Positions 39,676 to 48,614 of a stretch of DNA of 64,000 nt are shown here, in pieces. Both the position numbers and the translations under genes were made by a program. Each line of letters starts with the position of its first letter. Position 1 is the first letter of the stretch. Below the pieces are notes generated by a model. The model was not told where the DNA came from, made no database searches, and saw only the letters and a list, made by a program, of their open reading frames with translations. Source of the DNA: Micromonospora olivasterospora (GTDB lineage Bacteria > Actinomycetota > Actinomycetes > Mycobacteriales > Micromonosporaceae); the NCBI RefSeq assembly GCF_007830265.1, contig NZ_VLKE01000001.1:5642001-5706000 (forward strand), read 5' to 3'.

Positions 39676-40311
39676 ATGGCGTACACCCCGGGACAGTCAG
39701 GTCAGCACGACCCCAGCGGGGCGCGGACACCGCCCACGCCGGAGGAGATCTACGGCTGGCTCGGGGTCAGGTTCGCCATGCTGGAGGCCCCCCACTACCG
39801 CACCCACATGGTCGGCTGGCACGGGGAGACCACGACCGCCGACGCGCACGGTGTCGCCCGCGACCTGGGCCGATCGAGGCCCGTCGAGGTCCGCGTCGGT
39901 CATGAACTCGACGACGACGCCACCATTGATGTCATCACGGTCCGCGACGACACCGGCGGCGCCTCTGTCGTTCACCACCTGTGGACGGCCCTAATCAACT
40001 ACCAGCTCGCACTAGCAGGGCGCCGAGGCGCGCCCCCCTGGGGCAGTGGCCCACCACCGCCGCAGTACGTCGACCGGCTCGACACCAACAACCCGCCCGA
40101 GCCAACCGGAACCCGCACGCTGTCCGTGGACGGCCGGGACGCCACAAAGTGGGTCTACCTCGCCTGCCCGGACATGGCCACCGGAGCGCCGCTCGTTGCC
40201 TGCGGAGGCCATGTCGGCACGTCGCTGGTCATGGTCACCGGACCGCAGGACGCCGTCATGGCCGCGCAACTGCGCATGTTGCCCCAGCCCGACCTGCACG
40301 CCAGCATCTGA
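39676..40311 (+). CDS. Hypothetical protein
   Basis: 211 residues with GAGGGAG upstream of the ATG. The first 25 residues are Pro/Gly-rich and disordered, then EEIYGWLGVRFAMLEAPHYR and HMVGWHGETTTADAHGVARD, and a C-terminal part with RTLSVDGRDATKWVYLACPD and VVMVTGPQDAV-like strands (read as SLVMVTGPQDAVMAAQLRML). No domain, signal peptide or membrane segment recognised. Even codon bias and a good ribosome site suggest a real gene. It follows the secreted-protein gene by 66 bp in the same direction, so they could be cotranscribed. Confidence 0.6.
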   Translation: MAYTPGQSGQHDPSGARTPPTPEEIYGWLGVRFAMLEAPHYRTHMVGWHGETTTADAHGVARDLGRSRPVEVRVGHELDDDATIDVITVRDDTGGASVVHHLWTALINYQLALAGRRGAPPWGSGPPPPQYVDRLDTNNPPEPTGTRTLSVDGRDATKWVYLACPDMATGAPLVACGGHVGTSLVMVTGPQDAVMAAQLRMLPQPDLHASI

Positions 40312-40444
40312 TCTGACGCCGCCCCTTCCGCGCGGGCACCACCGCATCTCGCGTGCCCGGTCAGCTCGGCATGCCGGTCGCAGTGTCGATGGCATCCATG
40401 CCGATCGCGGCGCGCAACTCGCCGGCGGGCCCCTGGGGGCCGGG

Positions 40445-40690
40445 TCAGTCCGGCTGGTCTGCCTGGTCGACGCGGACCACCCGGGCGAAGCCCTTGGTGT
40501 GCAGGGTGTCCAGGCTGGCCGGTGTGCGGGCGTGCTGGTTGCGGACCACGGTGGTGGGTACGGCGCGTCCCCACCGCTGGCCGGGCAGGGGCCGGGCCGT
40601 TGGTCCTGGCGGGCCAGGCAGACCTCCAGCGGGGTGTCGACGACGACGGCGACGGCGGGCACCCCGGTGGCGGGCGGCGATGGCCGTAAC
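40445..40690 (-). pseudogene. 3' remnant of a P-loop kinase gene
   Basis: Minus-strand pieces in two frames read VPAVAVVVDTPLEVCLARQ and then RAVPTTVVRNQHARTP, LHTKGFARVVRVDQADQPD and a stop. This is the C-terminal half of an AAA_33-type polynucleotide-kinase-like protein (V-V-V-D-T-P-L-E-V-C-L-A-R is the strand before the lid). At least one frameshift is present, and it breaks off at 40690. The 5' part of such a gene is at 22465-22608. Confidence 0.55.
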
Positions 40691-40706
40691 TGTGTAAGTT
40701 GCCCAC

Positions 40707-41085
40707 GTGGCGAAGACAGTGCGCTGGGTCCAGTACGAGGCCGCGGTGTTCGTGCGGGTCGAGGCCGACGAGAACGGCTGGGACACCGAAATCACCAAGG
40801 TGGTCACCGCCAACGACGCCGACGAACTGCACCTGGCGCGGGACGACCGGGGCCACTTCAGGGTCTACGACGAGAACTTCGAGCCGGTCAACGACGATCT
40901 GCGCCTCGACGGCATCCGGGAAACTCATCATCCTGGTCAGCGCACCCGACGGCGACCACATCAACGCCCTCAAATGGGAGGTCCGCGAGGCGCTGGTCCG
41001 CTGTATCGACCAGGCGCACCCCGGGGCCGTCCCCCGCAGCCACACTCCCTACGCCGAACCCGGCAGCGGAAGCTCCGGCCGCTGA
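40707..41085 (+). pseudogene. Small hypothetical gene with an internal frameshift
   Basis: From a GTG at 40707: AKTVRWVQYEAAVFVRVEAD, ITKVVTANDADELHLARDDR and VYDENFEPVNDDLRLDGIR. Near 40918 the frame changes: KLIILVSAPDGDHINALKW, EVREALVRCIDQAHPGAVPR and a stop at 41085 are in the +2 frame. Both parts have coding character, so one indel broke a protein of about 125 residues, or two adjacent small genes overlap. No family recognised. Confidence 0.5.
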
Positions 41086-41179
41086 CGCTCACTGGGGCGC
41101 CCGGCTGATCAACCCCGGGCACCATGCGCTGGCCCGCAGGGCGTTCTTCGAGTTCCTGGCGGCGCACGGGCCCGCCTGA
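41086..41179 (+). pseudogene. Short C-terminal scrap
   Basis: HWGARLINPGHHALARRAFF and EFLAAHGPA then TGA at 41177. It looks like the end of a coding region in a frame different from the preceding gene, with no start of its own. Unidentified. Confidence 0.3.
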
Positions 41180-41220
41180 CAGGCCGCCGACCGCGCCCAC
41201 CGCTCAGGGACGCGGCCGGC

Positions 41221-42231
41221 TCAGACCTGCTCGCCGCCCGCCCGTGCCGCGCGGGCGGCAAGCATGTCGAATGCCGCCTTCGGGCGCCACGAGCCGTCGG
41301 CCGCGACCGCGATGATGCCGTAGCCCGCGGTGTCGAGGTCGTGCTCGGGCACGTCGACGTGTGGGTAGGTGTACTGCGCCCAGGTGAAGACGAACGCCGC
41401 CGACACCGGCTCGGACTGGTAGATCTCCAGCAGGTCGCGCAGCTCGTCGGCCTGGACCCGCTCGTCGCGCACTACGGGGCGGGTCAACCGGGGTGGGATG
41501 GCCGAGCGGTCGGCGATGGTCCAGGCGGTGGCGCCGAGGCCGGGCGCGCCCTGGTAGGCCGCGCAGCCGAACTCGGTCAGCACCAGCGGTTTGCCGTGCC
41601 CGGCGTAGCCGCGCAGCAGTTCGCGGTAGCGGCCCCGGTTGCGGCGGTCGCGGTAGAGGTTGACGCCCACCAGATCGAACGGAGTCCAGTCGACCTCCTC
41701 CCAGGGCCCGCTGGCGTACGTGACGGGCCCGTCGAACTCGGCCCGCACGGTCGCGGCTGCGCTGTGCAGGTAGGCGTTGAGGCGGCGGTGGAAGCTGCCG
41801 AGCCGCACGGTGCTCCACATGAGCCGCCAGGGCAGCATCGCGGTGCGGATGCGGTCCAGCGGTGTGTCGCCGAGCAGGAAGCCGCGCAGGAAGAAGCTCG
41901 CCTCCAGGCCCGCCACGAACACGACGTCGCCGTGGCGGCGCAGGTCCGCGGCCAGCCGGGCGGTGTCGGCGAGGTAGGCCAGGGCCTGGTCGGGGTGCAG
42001 GTTGTGCCGGACCGGCGACAGGTACACGGTCAGGCCCCGGTCCAGGGCCAGCCGGGCGGCGGCCTCCAGCCGGGCCGGGTCGTCGCCGCTGATGCGCAGC
42101 GCGGTGCAGCCGAGCGTGCCGACGATGGTGTCGATCTCGGTGCGGGCGGCCGCCGGGTCGAAATCGGGCCGCGAGGGACGGTCGGGCAGCAGGTACGAGC
42201 CGACGTCGTAGTTCATGCCCAGGGTAGGCAT
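41221..42231 (-). CDS. Glycosyl-hydrolase-like (clan GH-A, TIM-barrel) protein
   Basis: 336 residues from the ATG at 42231 (MPTLGMNYDVGSYLLPDRPS). Segments look like barrel strands: CTALRISGDDPARLEAAARL, GLTVYLSPVRHNLHPDQALA, GDVVFVAGLEASFFLRGFLL, WTPFDLVGVNLYRDRRNRGR, and GKPLVLTEFGCAAYQGAPGL, whose E-F-G is the place of the nucleophile Glu in clan A. The E in VAGLEASFF could be the acid/base. No signal peptide, so probably cytoplasmic. I recall similar proteins annotated as abortive-infection protein in actinobacteria, but nothing here tests that. It is divergent from a tetR gene 50 bp away that shares two operators, so the regulator likely controls it. Confidence 0.65.
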   Translation of the reverse strand: MPTLGMNYDVGSYLLPDRPSRPDFDPAAARTEIDTIVGTLGCTALRISGDDPARLEAAARLALDRGLTVYLSPVRHNLHPDQALAYLADTARLAADLRRHGDVVFVAGLEASFFLRGFLLGDTPLDRIRTAMLPWRLMWSTVRLGSFHRRLNAYLHSAAATVRAEFDGPVTYASGPWEEVDWTPFDLVGVNLYRDRRNRGRYRELLRGYAGHGKPLVLTEFGCAAYQGAPGLGATAWTIADRSAIPPRLTRPVVRDERVQADELRDLLEIYQSEPVSAAFVFTWAQYTYPHVDVPEHDLDTAGYGIIAVAADGSWRPKAAFDMLAARAARAGGEQV

Positions 42232-42244
42232 GGCACCTCCTTCT

Positions 42245-42257
42245 GATACAGCGTATC
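42245..42257. promoter_or_regulatory. TetR-type operator 1
   Basis: GATACAGCGTATC: GATAC and GTATC arms round a 3-bp centre. It lies between the divergent genes, just upstream of the GH-like gene. Confidence 0.65.
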
Positions 42258-42264
42258 GGATAAT

Positions 42265-42281
42265 GCGATACACTGTATCGC
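42265..42281. promoter_or_regulatory. TetR-type operator 2 abutting the tetR start
   Basis: GCGATACACTGTATCGC is a perfect 8+8 palindrome with a central C, and its last base is next to the ATG at 42282. It shares the GATAC/GTATC half-sites with operator 1, with centres 22 bp (two helical turns) apart. The tetR mRNA would be nearly leaderless. Confidence 0.75.
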
Positions 42282-42962
42282 ATGAGTGTGATCTGGGAGC
42301 GCCCTGCCCCGGCTCGCCGGGGCGTCGACCTCGACCTCGAGCGCATCGTGGCCGCCGCGACCGCCGTCGCCGACAGCGAGGGGCTGGAGGCCGTCACCCT
42401 GCGCCGCGTCGCCGCCGACCTCGGGGTGCTGCCGATGCGCCTCTACACGCACCTGGGCACCAAGGACGACCTGCTCGACCTGATGCTCGACACGGCGTAC
42501 GGCCAGGTGGAAAGCCCCTCGGGCACGGACTGGCGGGAGATTCTGACCGCGCTGGCGCGCAGGCTGCGGGCGGTCGCGCAGCGCCATCCGTGGCTGCCGC
42601 GCCTGATGGGCGCCAGAGACCCGATCGGCCCGCATGGGCTCCGGCTGACCGAGCATGTCTGGCAAACGCTGCACGCCCTCGATCCCACACCGGCGACCGC
42701 GGCCGCCCGCGCCGCGGCGTTCATCGGCTACGTCACCGGCGCGCTGCAGCAGCAGACCGGCGCGCCGAACGACGAGCAGGTGCGGCGCTACCTGGCTGCA
42801 GCGGTCGCGGGCGGGGCGCTGCCGACCCTTGCGCGTGTGTTCGCCGAGCTGACTCCGACCGACACGTACGAGCTCGGCCTGCGGGTGGTCCTGGACGGGA
42901 TCGGCGCAGCCGGCGGTTCAGAGCCCGACAGGAGCCAGGGCACCGGCCGGGCTCGGCGGTAG
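42282..42962 (+). CDS. TetR-family transcriptional regulator
   Basis: 226 residues. The DNA-binding domain has LERIVAAATAVADSEGLEAV and the helix-turn-helix VTLRRVAADLGVLPMRLYTH with LGTKDDLLDLML, the class with a TetR_C-type C-terminal ligand domain (residues 75-210: ILTALARRLRAVAQRHPWLP ... AAAFIGYVTGALQQQTG). It very likely represses itself and the divergent GH-like gene through the two palindromes. Ligand unknown. The C-terminal 15 residues (SEPDRSQGTGRARR) appear unstructured. Confidence 0.88.
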   Translation: MSVIWERPAPARRGVDLDLERIVAAATAVADSEGLEAVTLRRVAADLGVLPMRLYTHLGTKDDLLDLMLDTAYGQVESPSGTDWREILTALARRLRAVAQRHPWLPRLMGARDPIGPHGLRLTEHVWQTLHALDPTPATAAARAAAFIGYVTGALQQQTGAPNDEQVRRYLAAAVAGGALPTLARVFAELTPTDTYELGLRVVLDGIGAAGGSEPDRSQGTGRARR

Positions 42963-43303
42963 CCTGCGCAGCAGCTCCCACAGCTGCGGCAGGAGCCGGG
43001 CCGCGCCTTCGACCGCAGGCTCGGACTGACTGTCGGCAAAGGGTCATTTGACGACACCAACGGACCAAGGTCAATGGATCACGCCCGACCACGGGAGCCT
43101 CGCCCGCCGATCCAATGCAAGCCGATCCGAATTGACGACAGCGTTTGACGACAGGTTGGATCAGCGAAACCGGCTCGGGGTCAGCGGCGGGTGCCGGTGC
43201 GGAACGGCAGCACCGTGGCGCTGGTGCTGTCGTCGGAGTTGGTGGTGGGGGAGTCGCCGCCGAGGGCCAGCTACACAAGCGCCGGCCCGTCCAGGCCGAC
43301 GGG
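42963..43303. other. Gene-free stretch with a kinase-gene scrap
   Basis: No supported gene. Near 43240-43303 the minus strand continues past the coiled-coil stop as VGLDGPALV, then an in-frame TAG, then LALGGDSPTTNSDDSTSATV and a stop, so it is a second trace of the P-loop kinase start (compare 22608) fused to another C-terminus. The rest (42963-43200) shows repeated TTTGACGACA/ATTGACGACA words but nothing interpretable. Confidence 0.4.
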
Positions 43304-44579
43304 TCACCGCCGCTTCCCTTGGGCCTGGTCGAGCTGGGCGTGGAGTCGGGCGGCTTCGGCGCGGGCGTCCTGGGCGGCCTGTTCGGCGGCCCGCCGGTCG
43401 GTGTGGAGCTGGTCGACCTGGCGGCGTACCTCGGCCAGGGCGGCCCGTGCGGCGCGCAGGTCGGCGTCGGCGTCGCGGCGGGCCGTCTCGGCCTCGGCCA
43501 GGGCGGTGCGGGCGGTGTCCCGGTCGGCGGCGGCCGCCGCGGCCACGGTGGTGGCCTGCTCGGCGCGCTGCTCGGCGGTGGCGCGGGCGGCGTCGGTGGC
43601 GCGGACCTGCGCCTGCGTGTCGGCCAGGTCCCGGCGCAGGACGGTGTTCTGCTCGGCCAGGTCGGCGGCACGCTGCTCGGCGGTCTCGGCGCGGCCGGTC
43701 GCGGCGGCCAGGTCCACGCGCAGCCCCTCGATGGTGGTGCGGGCGGTGTCGAGTTGGGCGCGCAGGTCGGCCACCTCGCCGGCGAGACGCGTGCTCTCGG
43801 CGCGGGCGGCGTCGCGTTCGGCGGTGACGGTGGCGGCGATCGCTTCGGCGCGGTCCGCGCGGGACTGCTCGGCCCGGCTGGTCTTCTCCGCGGTACGGAG
43901 TTCGCCGGTGAGGGTCTTGACCTCGGCGCGGGCGTCGCGAAGCTGGGCGCGGGCGTCGTCGTGCTGGGCTTGCAGGGCGCGGCGGCGTTCGATCTCCCGG
44001 GCGGCGGTCGCCGCGCGGGCCTCCGCCTCGGCCTCCGCGCGGCCTTGGGCCTTGCGGGCTTCGGCGACGTTCTGGGCGGCGCGGGCGACCGCGTCCGCGG
44101 CGTCCCGCTCGGCCGCGGTGGCGCGGGCGACGGCGGCGTGCCGCTCGGTCTGCGCCGCCGCCCGTTCCCGCTCCGCGTGGTGGGCGGTGTTGAGGGCCTG
44201 GTCCCGCTCCGCCTCCGCCGTCTGGGCGCGCTCGACGGCGGCCGCCATCGCGGTCTCGGCCTCCGCGATCCGGGCCAGGGCGCCGGCCTCGACCTCTTGC
44301 ACCGCCGGCAGCACCGGATCCAGGCGGGCGGTCAGCGCGGTGAGCGCCGGCACCAGGTCGGCCGCGAGAGCCCGGAACGTGGCCAGCGGGGCGTCGAGGC
44401 CGGTGGCCAGCTCAGCCGCGCGTTCGGCGGCGGCCATCTCCTTGCACGTCCGGTTACCCGGCTGCCACCGCCGGTCCTTGCAGAACTCCTGCGGCCTGCC
44501 GAACCCGCTGTAGACCAGCGTCGCGCCGCACACGCTGTAGCCGCACCGCCGCTCACGCGGCCCGGACTCCGACCCTGGG
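43304..44579 (-). pseudogene. Coiled-coil protein with N-terminal zinc-finger-like motif (copy B, 5' end cut by the Tn7-like element)
   Basis: About 420 codons. The N-terminal part RCGYSVCGATLVYSGFGRPQ, EFCKDRRWQPGNRTC has four Cys spaced as a small zinc-binding unit. The rest is one long Ala/Arg/Glu/Thr heptad coiled coil (ATAAREIERRRALQAQHDDA; ARTTIEGLRVDLAAATGRAE) ending RLHAQLDQAQGKRR. The open frame runs without a stop into the left end of the Tn7-like transposon at 44580. Its true start has been displaced and is not at the other transposon end. A GTG at 44533 is the first in-frame start inside the gene but would remove part of the Cys motif. The C-terminal half is about 90% the same as copy A at 22605-23251. 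Confidence 0.65.
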
Positions 44580-44683
44580 TGTCGCTTCTCGTTCGATCTG
44601 GTGATGTGGGTTGACCTGTGGTTCGCCAGTTGGGTGTGGTGTGGTCACGGGACACCGTCTTTCACTTGAAGTGGCGAATTTCC
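44580..44683. promoter_or_regulatory. Left end of the Tn7-like transposon
   Basis: Starts TGTCGCTTCTCGTTCGATCT and includes GGTTCGCCAGTTGGG, words shared with the right end. It is cut at 44683 by the ISL3 element. These are the expected transposase binding sites. Confidence 0.65.
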
Positions 44684-44712
44684 GGGTCTACTGCCGTTCT
44701 CGTGGGTCGGGT

Positions 44713-45978
44713 TCATGATCGTCCGGGTAGTGGTGGGCAGAGGCCGCCGCGGCGGAGGTTGGCCATGGTGATCAACGCTTTGGCGCTGTGGTAGCCGTAG
44801 GCCTGGCGGGTCAGCACGCGCAGGTGGACGTTGTTGGCCTCGATGCGGGCGTTGGACAGTCCGCTGTCGAGCATGTTGTGGATCGCGGGCAGGTGACGGC
44901 GAATCGTCTTGGCCAGCTTGACGAACGGGGCCAGCTTCGACCGGCTCGCCCAGCGTAGCCACGCCTGCAGCAGGAGCCTGCCGTCGGCGCCCTTGACCGC
45001 GATGATCTCCCGGAACTGTTCCTTGAGCAGGTACGCCCGGTACAGCGGCCGGTTGGTGGCCTGGATCGTGGCCAGGGTCGCCTTCTGCTTGTCGGTCAGG
45101 TTCGGCGGGTTCTTCCACAGCGCCCACCGGGCGTCTTTGAGGGTCTTGGACGCCTCGGTGCGGCCGCCTTTGCCGCCACGGGCGGTGTTCCACACCGCCC
45201 GGCGTACCTCGTCGAGGGCGTCGGTGACCCAGGCGACCAGGTGATAGGGGTCAAGGCAGCGGACCGCCTGCGGCGCCCGCTCGGCCACCACGTCACCGAT
45301 CCAGGCGGCGGCGTCGGCCGACACGTGGGTCAGCGCCGCGGCCCGCTGCGCGCCCAGCTCGTCGAAGAACGCGGCGACGGTGGCCTTGTCCCGCCCGTCG
45401 GCGGCCCACACCAGGCGGCCGGTGTCGTGATCGACGACCAGGGTCAGGTAGCGCTGGCCCTTGCGGTAGGCGACCTCGTCGATACCGATCCGTTTGAGTC
45501 CGGCCAGTCGATCGGCGCCGGCGGCGGCAGCGTCGACGACCCGGCCGACGATGGCGACCACGCTGCGCCAGGCGATGCGTAGCAGCCCGGTCACCGCCGA
45601 CGCGGACGTGCGCGCGGCCAGCCACGCCGCGGTGTCCTCGAACGCCGTGGTGAACCGGGCACCGTGACGCGCCCACGGCACCGCGATCACCGTCGGCCCG
45701 TGCTCGGCACAGTCGACCCGAGGCACGGCGGCCTCGATGACCACCCGCAGCGTGCCGAAGTCCAGGTGCCGCCACCGCCGCCTGCCCCAGCCGCGGTCGT
45801 ACCACGGCGCGCGAGCCCGGCAGCGCCCGCAGCGACGCGCCGCGCCCTTGCGCGGCCGGGCAGAGATCACCAAGACCTCACCGTCGGTGTCGTCATCGAG
45901 GCGCACGCCCTCGACGACGGCCCGTTCCAGCCCTGCCTGTCGATGCAATACCCTGGTCAAACGCACGCCATTTCCCAA
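44713..45978 (-). CDS. ISL3-family transposase, copy 2
   Basis: 421 residues, apparently the same as the protein at 5483-6748, from ATG at 45978. The zinc-binding CGRCRARAPWYDRG, helix-turn-helix and DDE residues are all intact. The nested IS701 lies upstream of the start codon (46016-47520), between the gene and its own right-hand end, so it may have lost its promoter, though transposase could still act on both copies. Confidence 0.93.
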   Translation of the reverse strand: MGNGVRLTRVLHRQAGLERAVVEGVRLDDDTDGEVLVISARPRKGAARRCGRCRARAPWYDRGWGRRRWRHLDFGTLRVVIEAAVPRVDCAEHGPTVIAVPWARHGARFTTAFEDTAAWLAARTSASAVTGLLRIAWRSVVAIVGRVVDAAAAGADRLAGLKRIGIDEVAYRKGQRYLTLVVDHDTGRLVWAADGRDKATVAAFFDELGAQRAAALTHVSADAAAWIGDVVAERAPQAVRCLDPYHLVAWVTDALDEVRRAVWNTARGGKGGRTEASKTLKDARWALWKNPPNLTDKQKATLATIQATNRPLYRAYLLKEQFREIIAVKGADGRLLLQAWLRWASRSKLAPFVKLAKTIRRHLPAIHNMLDSGLSNARIEANNVHLRVLTRQAYGYHSAKALITMANLRRGGLCPPLPGRS

Positions 45979-46015
45979 TCTTCAGTTTCTGACCTTCGAC
46001 AAGCCAGAAACCTAG

Positions 46016-47520
46016 TACGGCAGCCGCCAGTTGCTAGCTGACCAGGGTGTAGTCCCGGTTCAGCCGTGTGCGTTGGTGGAACCAGCGGGCGCGGGCCTGG
46101 TGACGGCGTCGCCAGTTGAGCCAGTGCGTGGCGTGGCCGGGTGGTTTCGGATGCTGGAGGGCGTTGGCGAGTAGTCGTTTGACCTCGGGGACGGTCAGCG
46201 GGATCATTCCGGGCTCGGGTGGCGGCGGCTGGTCCGGTGTGCTTGGCGGCGGTGCCTGGGTGTCGGTGCGGTCGGCGAGGTGGGCGGCGGTGACCGCGCA
46301 GACCGCGAGGGCGGCCATGACCAGCACGGTGTGCCGCTGGATCGCGGTGTAGAGCCTCGCTTGGCACTGGTCCAGGCCGAAGTGGTCCTTGCTGAACTCG
46401 AAATCTTCCTCGACCGGCCAGCGCAGCCCGGCAGCGCGGATCAGCCTCGTCTTGGTCAGGATCTGCCCCTCGGGCACATGGCAGTAGTGGAAGGCCAGTT
46501 CACCGCTGCGCAGGTGACGGCGGATGAGCAGATGATGGCGGGGCGAGGCGGTGGCGATCCACGCCCAGGCATACCAGCGCTGTCCCTTCGACCCGGTACC
46601 GGCCGAGCGGACCTCCCACCGACGCTTGTCCTTGACCAGCAGCGTGACGGCCTGTGCGCAGGTCAGTTTCGCTTCGGAGGGCAGGTCGATCATGAAGGTG
46701 GCAGCGACCCGCAGCACGTACGCCTGCCCGTGCTGCTCGAAGAACTCCCGTAGTTGTGTGCAGTTGCCGTACACCTCGTCGCCGCAGGCGAAGTCGAATA
46801 CCAGGCCGTCGGCGAACGCATCAGCACAGATATCGATGGCCAGCTGGCCCTTGGTGCGGAACTCCACCTCCGGCGGCAGTCCCATACCGGCCGAGGCCCG
46901 GGGGTCGGTGATGTGCTCGGCCGGGATCCACTGACGCGCCCCGATCAACGCGTGCCCCGTCTTCTCCCGAACGTAGGACAGGTGCACCGTGTTGATCCCG
47001 TTCGCGACCCGGCCCGCGCACCCCATGTACTGCCGCTTCACCCCGCACGTCGCCTTGCCCTGCTTGGGCTGGCCCGTCTCGTCCAACGCGCCGACGACCA
47101 GGCCACGCCGCCGCCGACGGCGCGCCGCCTCGTCCAGACCCGCAGCGGCGAACCGCCGGACCTGGCTCATCGCGGCCGTCGTGTCCCACACCGCCCGGTT
47201 CAGCAGCCGCTGCGTGCGGTCCGGCGTGGCGTCCCCGACCTGCTCGGCGATGGTCCACCCGTTGCGCTTCGGCACCTGGCTGACCAGCGCCGATATGTAT
47301 CTTCCCGCGTGCTGCCACGTCTGCGTTCGGGCGAAGCACGACCGCAGCCGCTGCAACAGCCCGGCCCGTTCCCGCACCGCGCGCCCAGCCGCTACCCTGG
47401 CAACCGCAGCCGCCTTCGATCTTGTAGTCCTCACAAACACATGATCGACAGGCGGCTGCGTCCACGTTGCACGCCCCCACCGCGTCCCGCGAGGTCAGAC
47501 CACCAATGGCGGCTGCCGTA
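46016..47520 (-). mobile_element. IS701-family element B
   Basis: 1505 bp with ends TACGGCAGCCGCCA inverted and CTAG duplication (46012-46015, 47521-47524), matching the YTAR rule of the family. It is different from element A at 32259-38110. Confidence 0.95.
46034..47440 (-). CDS. IS701-family transposase
   Basis: 468 residues. N-terminal QRLRSCFARTQTWQHAGRYI and NGWTIAEQVGDATPDRTQRL are the usual lead, and GLVVGALDETGQPKQGKATC holds the first Asp. VFDFACGDEVYGNCTQLREF has the second Asp and GLRWPVEEDFEFSKDHFGLD the Glu. The C-terminal basic tail is normal. Start GTG at 47440. Intact and in frame. Confidence 0.93.
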   Translation of the reverse strand: MFVRTTRSKAAAVARVAAGRAVRERAGLLQRLRSCFARTQTWQHAGRYISALVSQVPKRNGWTIAEQVGDATPDRTQRLLNRAVWDTTAAMSQVRRFAAAGLDEAARRRRRRGLVVGALDETGQPKQGKATCGVKRQYMGCAGRVANGINTVHLSYVREKTGHALIGARQWIPAEHITDPRASAGMGLPPEVEFRTKGQLAIDICADAFADGLVFDFACGDEVYGNCTQLREFFEQHGQAYVLRVAATFMIDLPSEAKLTCAQAVTLLVKDKRRWEVRSAGTGSKGQRWYAWAWIATASPRHHLLIRRHLRSGELAFHYCHVPEGQILTKTRLIRAAGLRWPVEEDFEFSKDHFGLDQCQARLYTAIQRHTVLVMAALAVCAVTAAHLADRTDTQAPPPSTPDQPPPPEPGMIPLTVPEVKRLLANALQHPKPPGHATHWLNWRRRHQARARWFHQRTRLNRDYTLVS

Positions 47521-47576
47521 CTAGACGGGACACGGCGTGCCCTGTCGATCAGGGCGTCAACCCACCCACGAGAACA

Positions 47577-48614
47577 TCACAAGAGCCGAATTTCCGGGAA
47601 GGGGGTTCTCGTGGCGTAGCCGGTGCGGTGCCGGTCCCAGAACTTGGTGCGGGTCTGGAGGTGCTTATGCCGGTGCTGGATGATCCACTGTTGAAGTGGG
47701 TTGGTGACGCTGCGGAGGCGGTGTCGGTCAAGGACGAGCCGTGGTCGTGAAAGTTGGTCGGCGAAGGTGCGTGGCTGGCCGAGCCGATGGGTGATGTGGC
47801 GGTAGAAGTTGGTCATGTCGATGTCGCTGTTGACCATCGCGACGTGTCGACGCCATTCGAGGTCGCAGAGGATTTCGGTAAGGGCGATGGTCTCGGGGAA
47901 GACCAGCAGTGGTGAGGGGTTGAACGGTCCGTGGAACGTCCGGAGTGCATCGGCCCGAGCGGTCCAGCGGGCGTGTAGTCGGGGGCTGGCGCTGTGACTG
48001 GAACGGGCCCAGTCCATGACGATCCAGATGGCTTGCGTGAACTGCTCGCGGGTCCATTCGTGATCGCGGGTGGTGGCGCGTAGCCGGCCGTAGCGGCGGT
48101 CCGCCCTGATGATCTCTGGGGTGTTGGTGAGGTCGACCTGGCGGGTGACCTGCGCCATGCCGGGGGCCAGCCAGCGGCGGTGACGCCGGCAGAGGTGCGG
48201 GAACGACGGACTGTGCACCCTGATTCTCGGGCGGCCGGGGATCCGGGAGACGCAGTGGTCGCAGTGGTCGCGCAGGTTCCAGGTCCGGTAGGGGTGGATG
48301 GCGGGGATGTCGACGGGTAGGGCGTCGTGGGTGTGGTGCAGGCTGGGCAGTGATGCCTTCAGCCGCGCTATGGGAATACCGGTGAAGGTCTCCAACCTGC
48401 GGCGCGAATGCTCGTTGAGCGCGACGTCGTAGTCTTTGCCGAGCAGGTAGCGCGTGAGTCCGATGGTGGGCCGCCCGAGCGCTCCCAGCAGGATCGTTGG
48501 CCGGTCGAGGTCGTTGGCGTCGGCGAGCCGGAAGACGTAGGAGATCAGGGTCTCCCCGCGCACCGGACGGACTCGGATCGGGAGTTGCTGGGCGGGTTGC
48601 TGCCAGAACCTCAT
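47577..48614 (-). CDS. tniQ: TniQ/TnsD-like target-selection protein
   Basis: 345 residues. N-terminal PIRVRPVRGETLISYVFRLA is the TniQ signature. The zinc finger is formed by DHCDHCVSRIPGRP and FPHLCRRHRRWLAPG (CxxC...CxxH). TniQ/TnsD proteins bind target DNA or a targeting complex and recruit the ATPase. It is shorter than classical TnsD, closer to the TniQ of Tn5053-like elements. The start overlaps the tniB stop (ATGA at 48611-48614). The last codons are replaced by ISL3 sequence, which probably does little harm. Confidence 0.88.
   Translation of the reverse strand: MRFWQQPAQQLPIRVRPVRGETLISYVFRLADANDLDRPTILLGALGRPTIGLTRYLLGKDYDVALNEHSRRRLETFTGIPIARLKASLPSLHHTHDALPVDIPAIHPYRTWNLRDHCDHCVSRIPGRPRIRVHSPSFPHLCRRHRRWLAPGMAQVTRQVDLTNTPEIIRADRRYGRLRATTRDHEWTREQFTQAIWIVMDWARSSHSASPRLHARWTARADALRTFHGPFNPSPLLVFPETIALTEILCDLEWRRHVAMVNSDIDMTNFYRHITHRLGQPRTFADQLSRPRLVLDRHRLRSVTNPLQQWIIQHRHKHLQTRTKFWDRHRTGYATRTPFPEIRLL

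Larger units (their letters stand above)
44684..47587 (-). mobile_element. ISL3-family element, copy 2 (split by IS701)
   Basis: Target duplication GAATTTCC at 44676-44683 and 47588-47595. After removal of the inner IS701 element and one CTAG it is exactly 1395 bp, the same as copy 1. It entered three codons before the tniQ stop: the original end Arg-His-Phe-Lys became Arg-Leu-Leu, with a stop supplied by the IS. Confidence 0.95.

Noticed and set aside
41204..42397. 397-codon minus frame overlapping the GH-like gene
   Set aside because: Arg/Pro-rich shadow; the frame at 41221-42231 has the barrel-like motifs and sits correctly against the shared operators.
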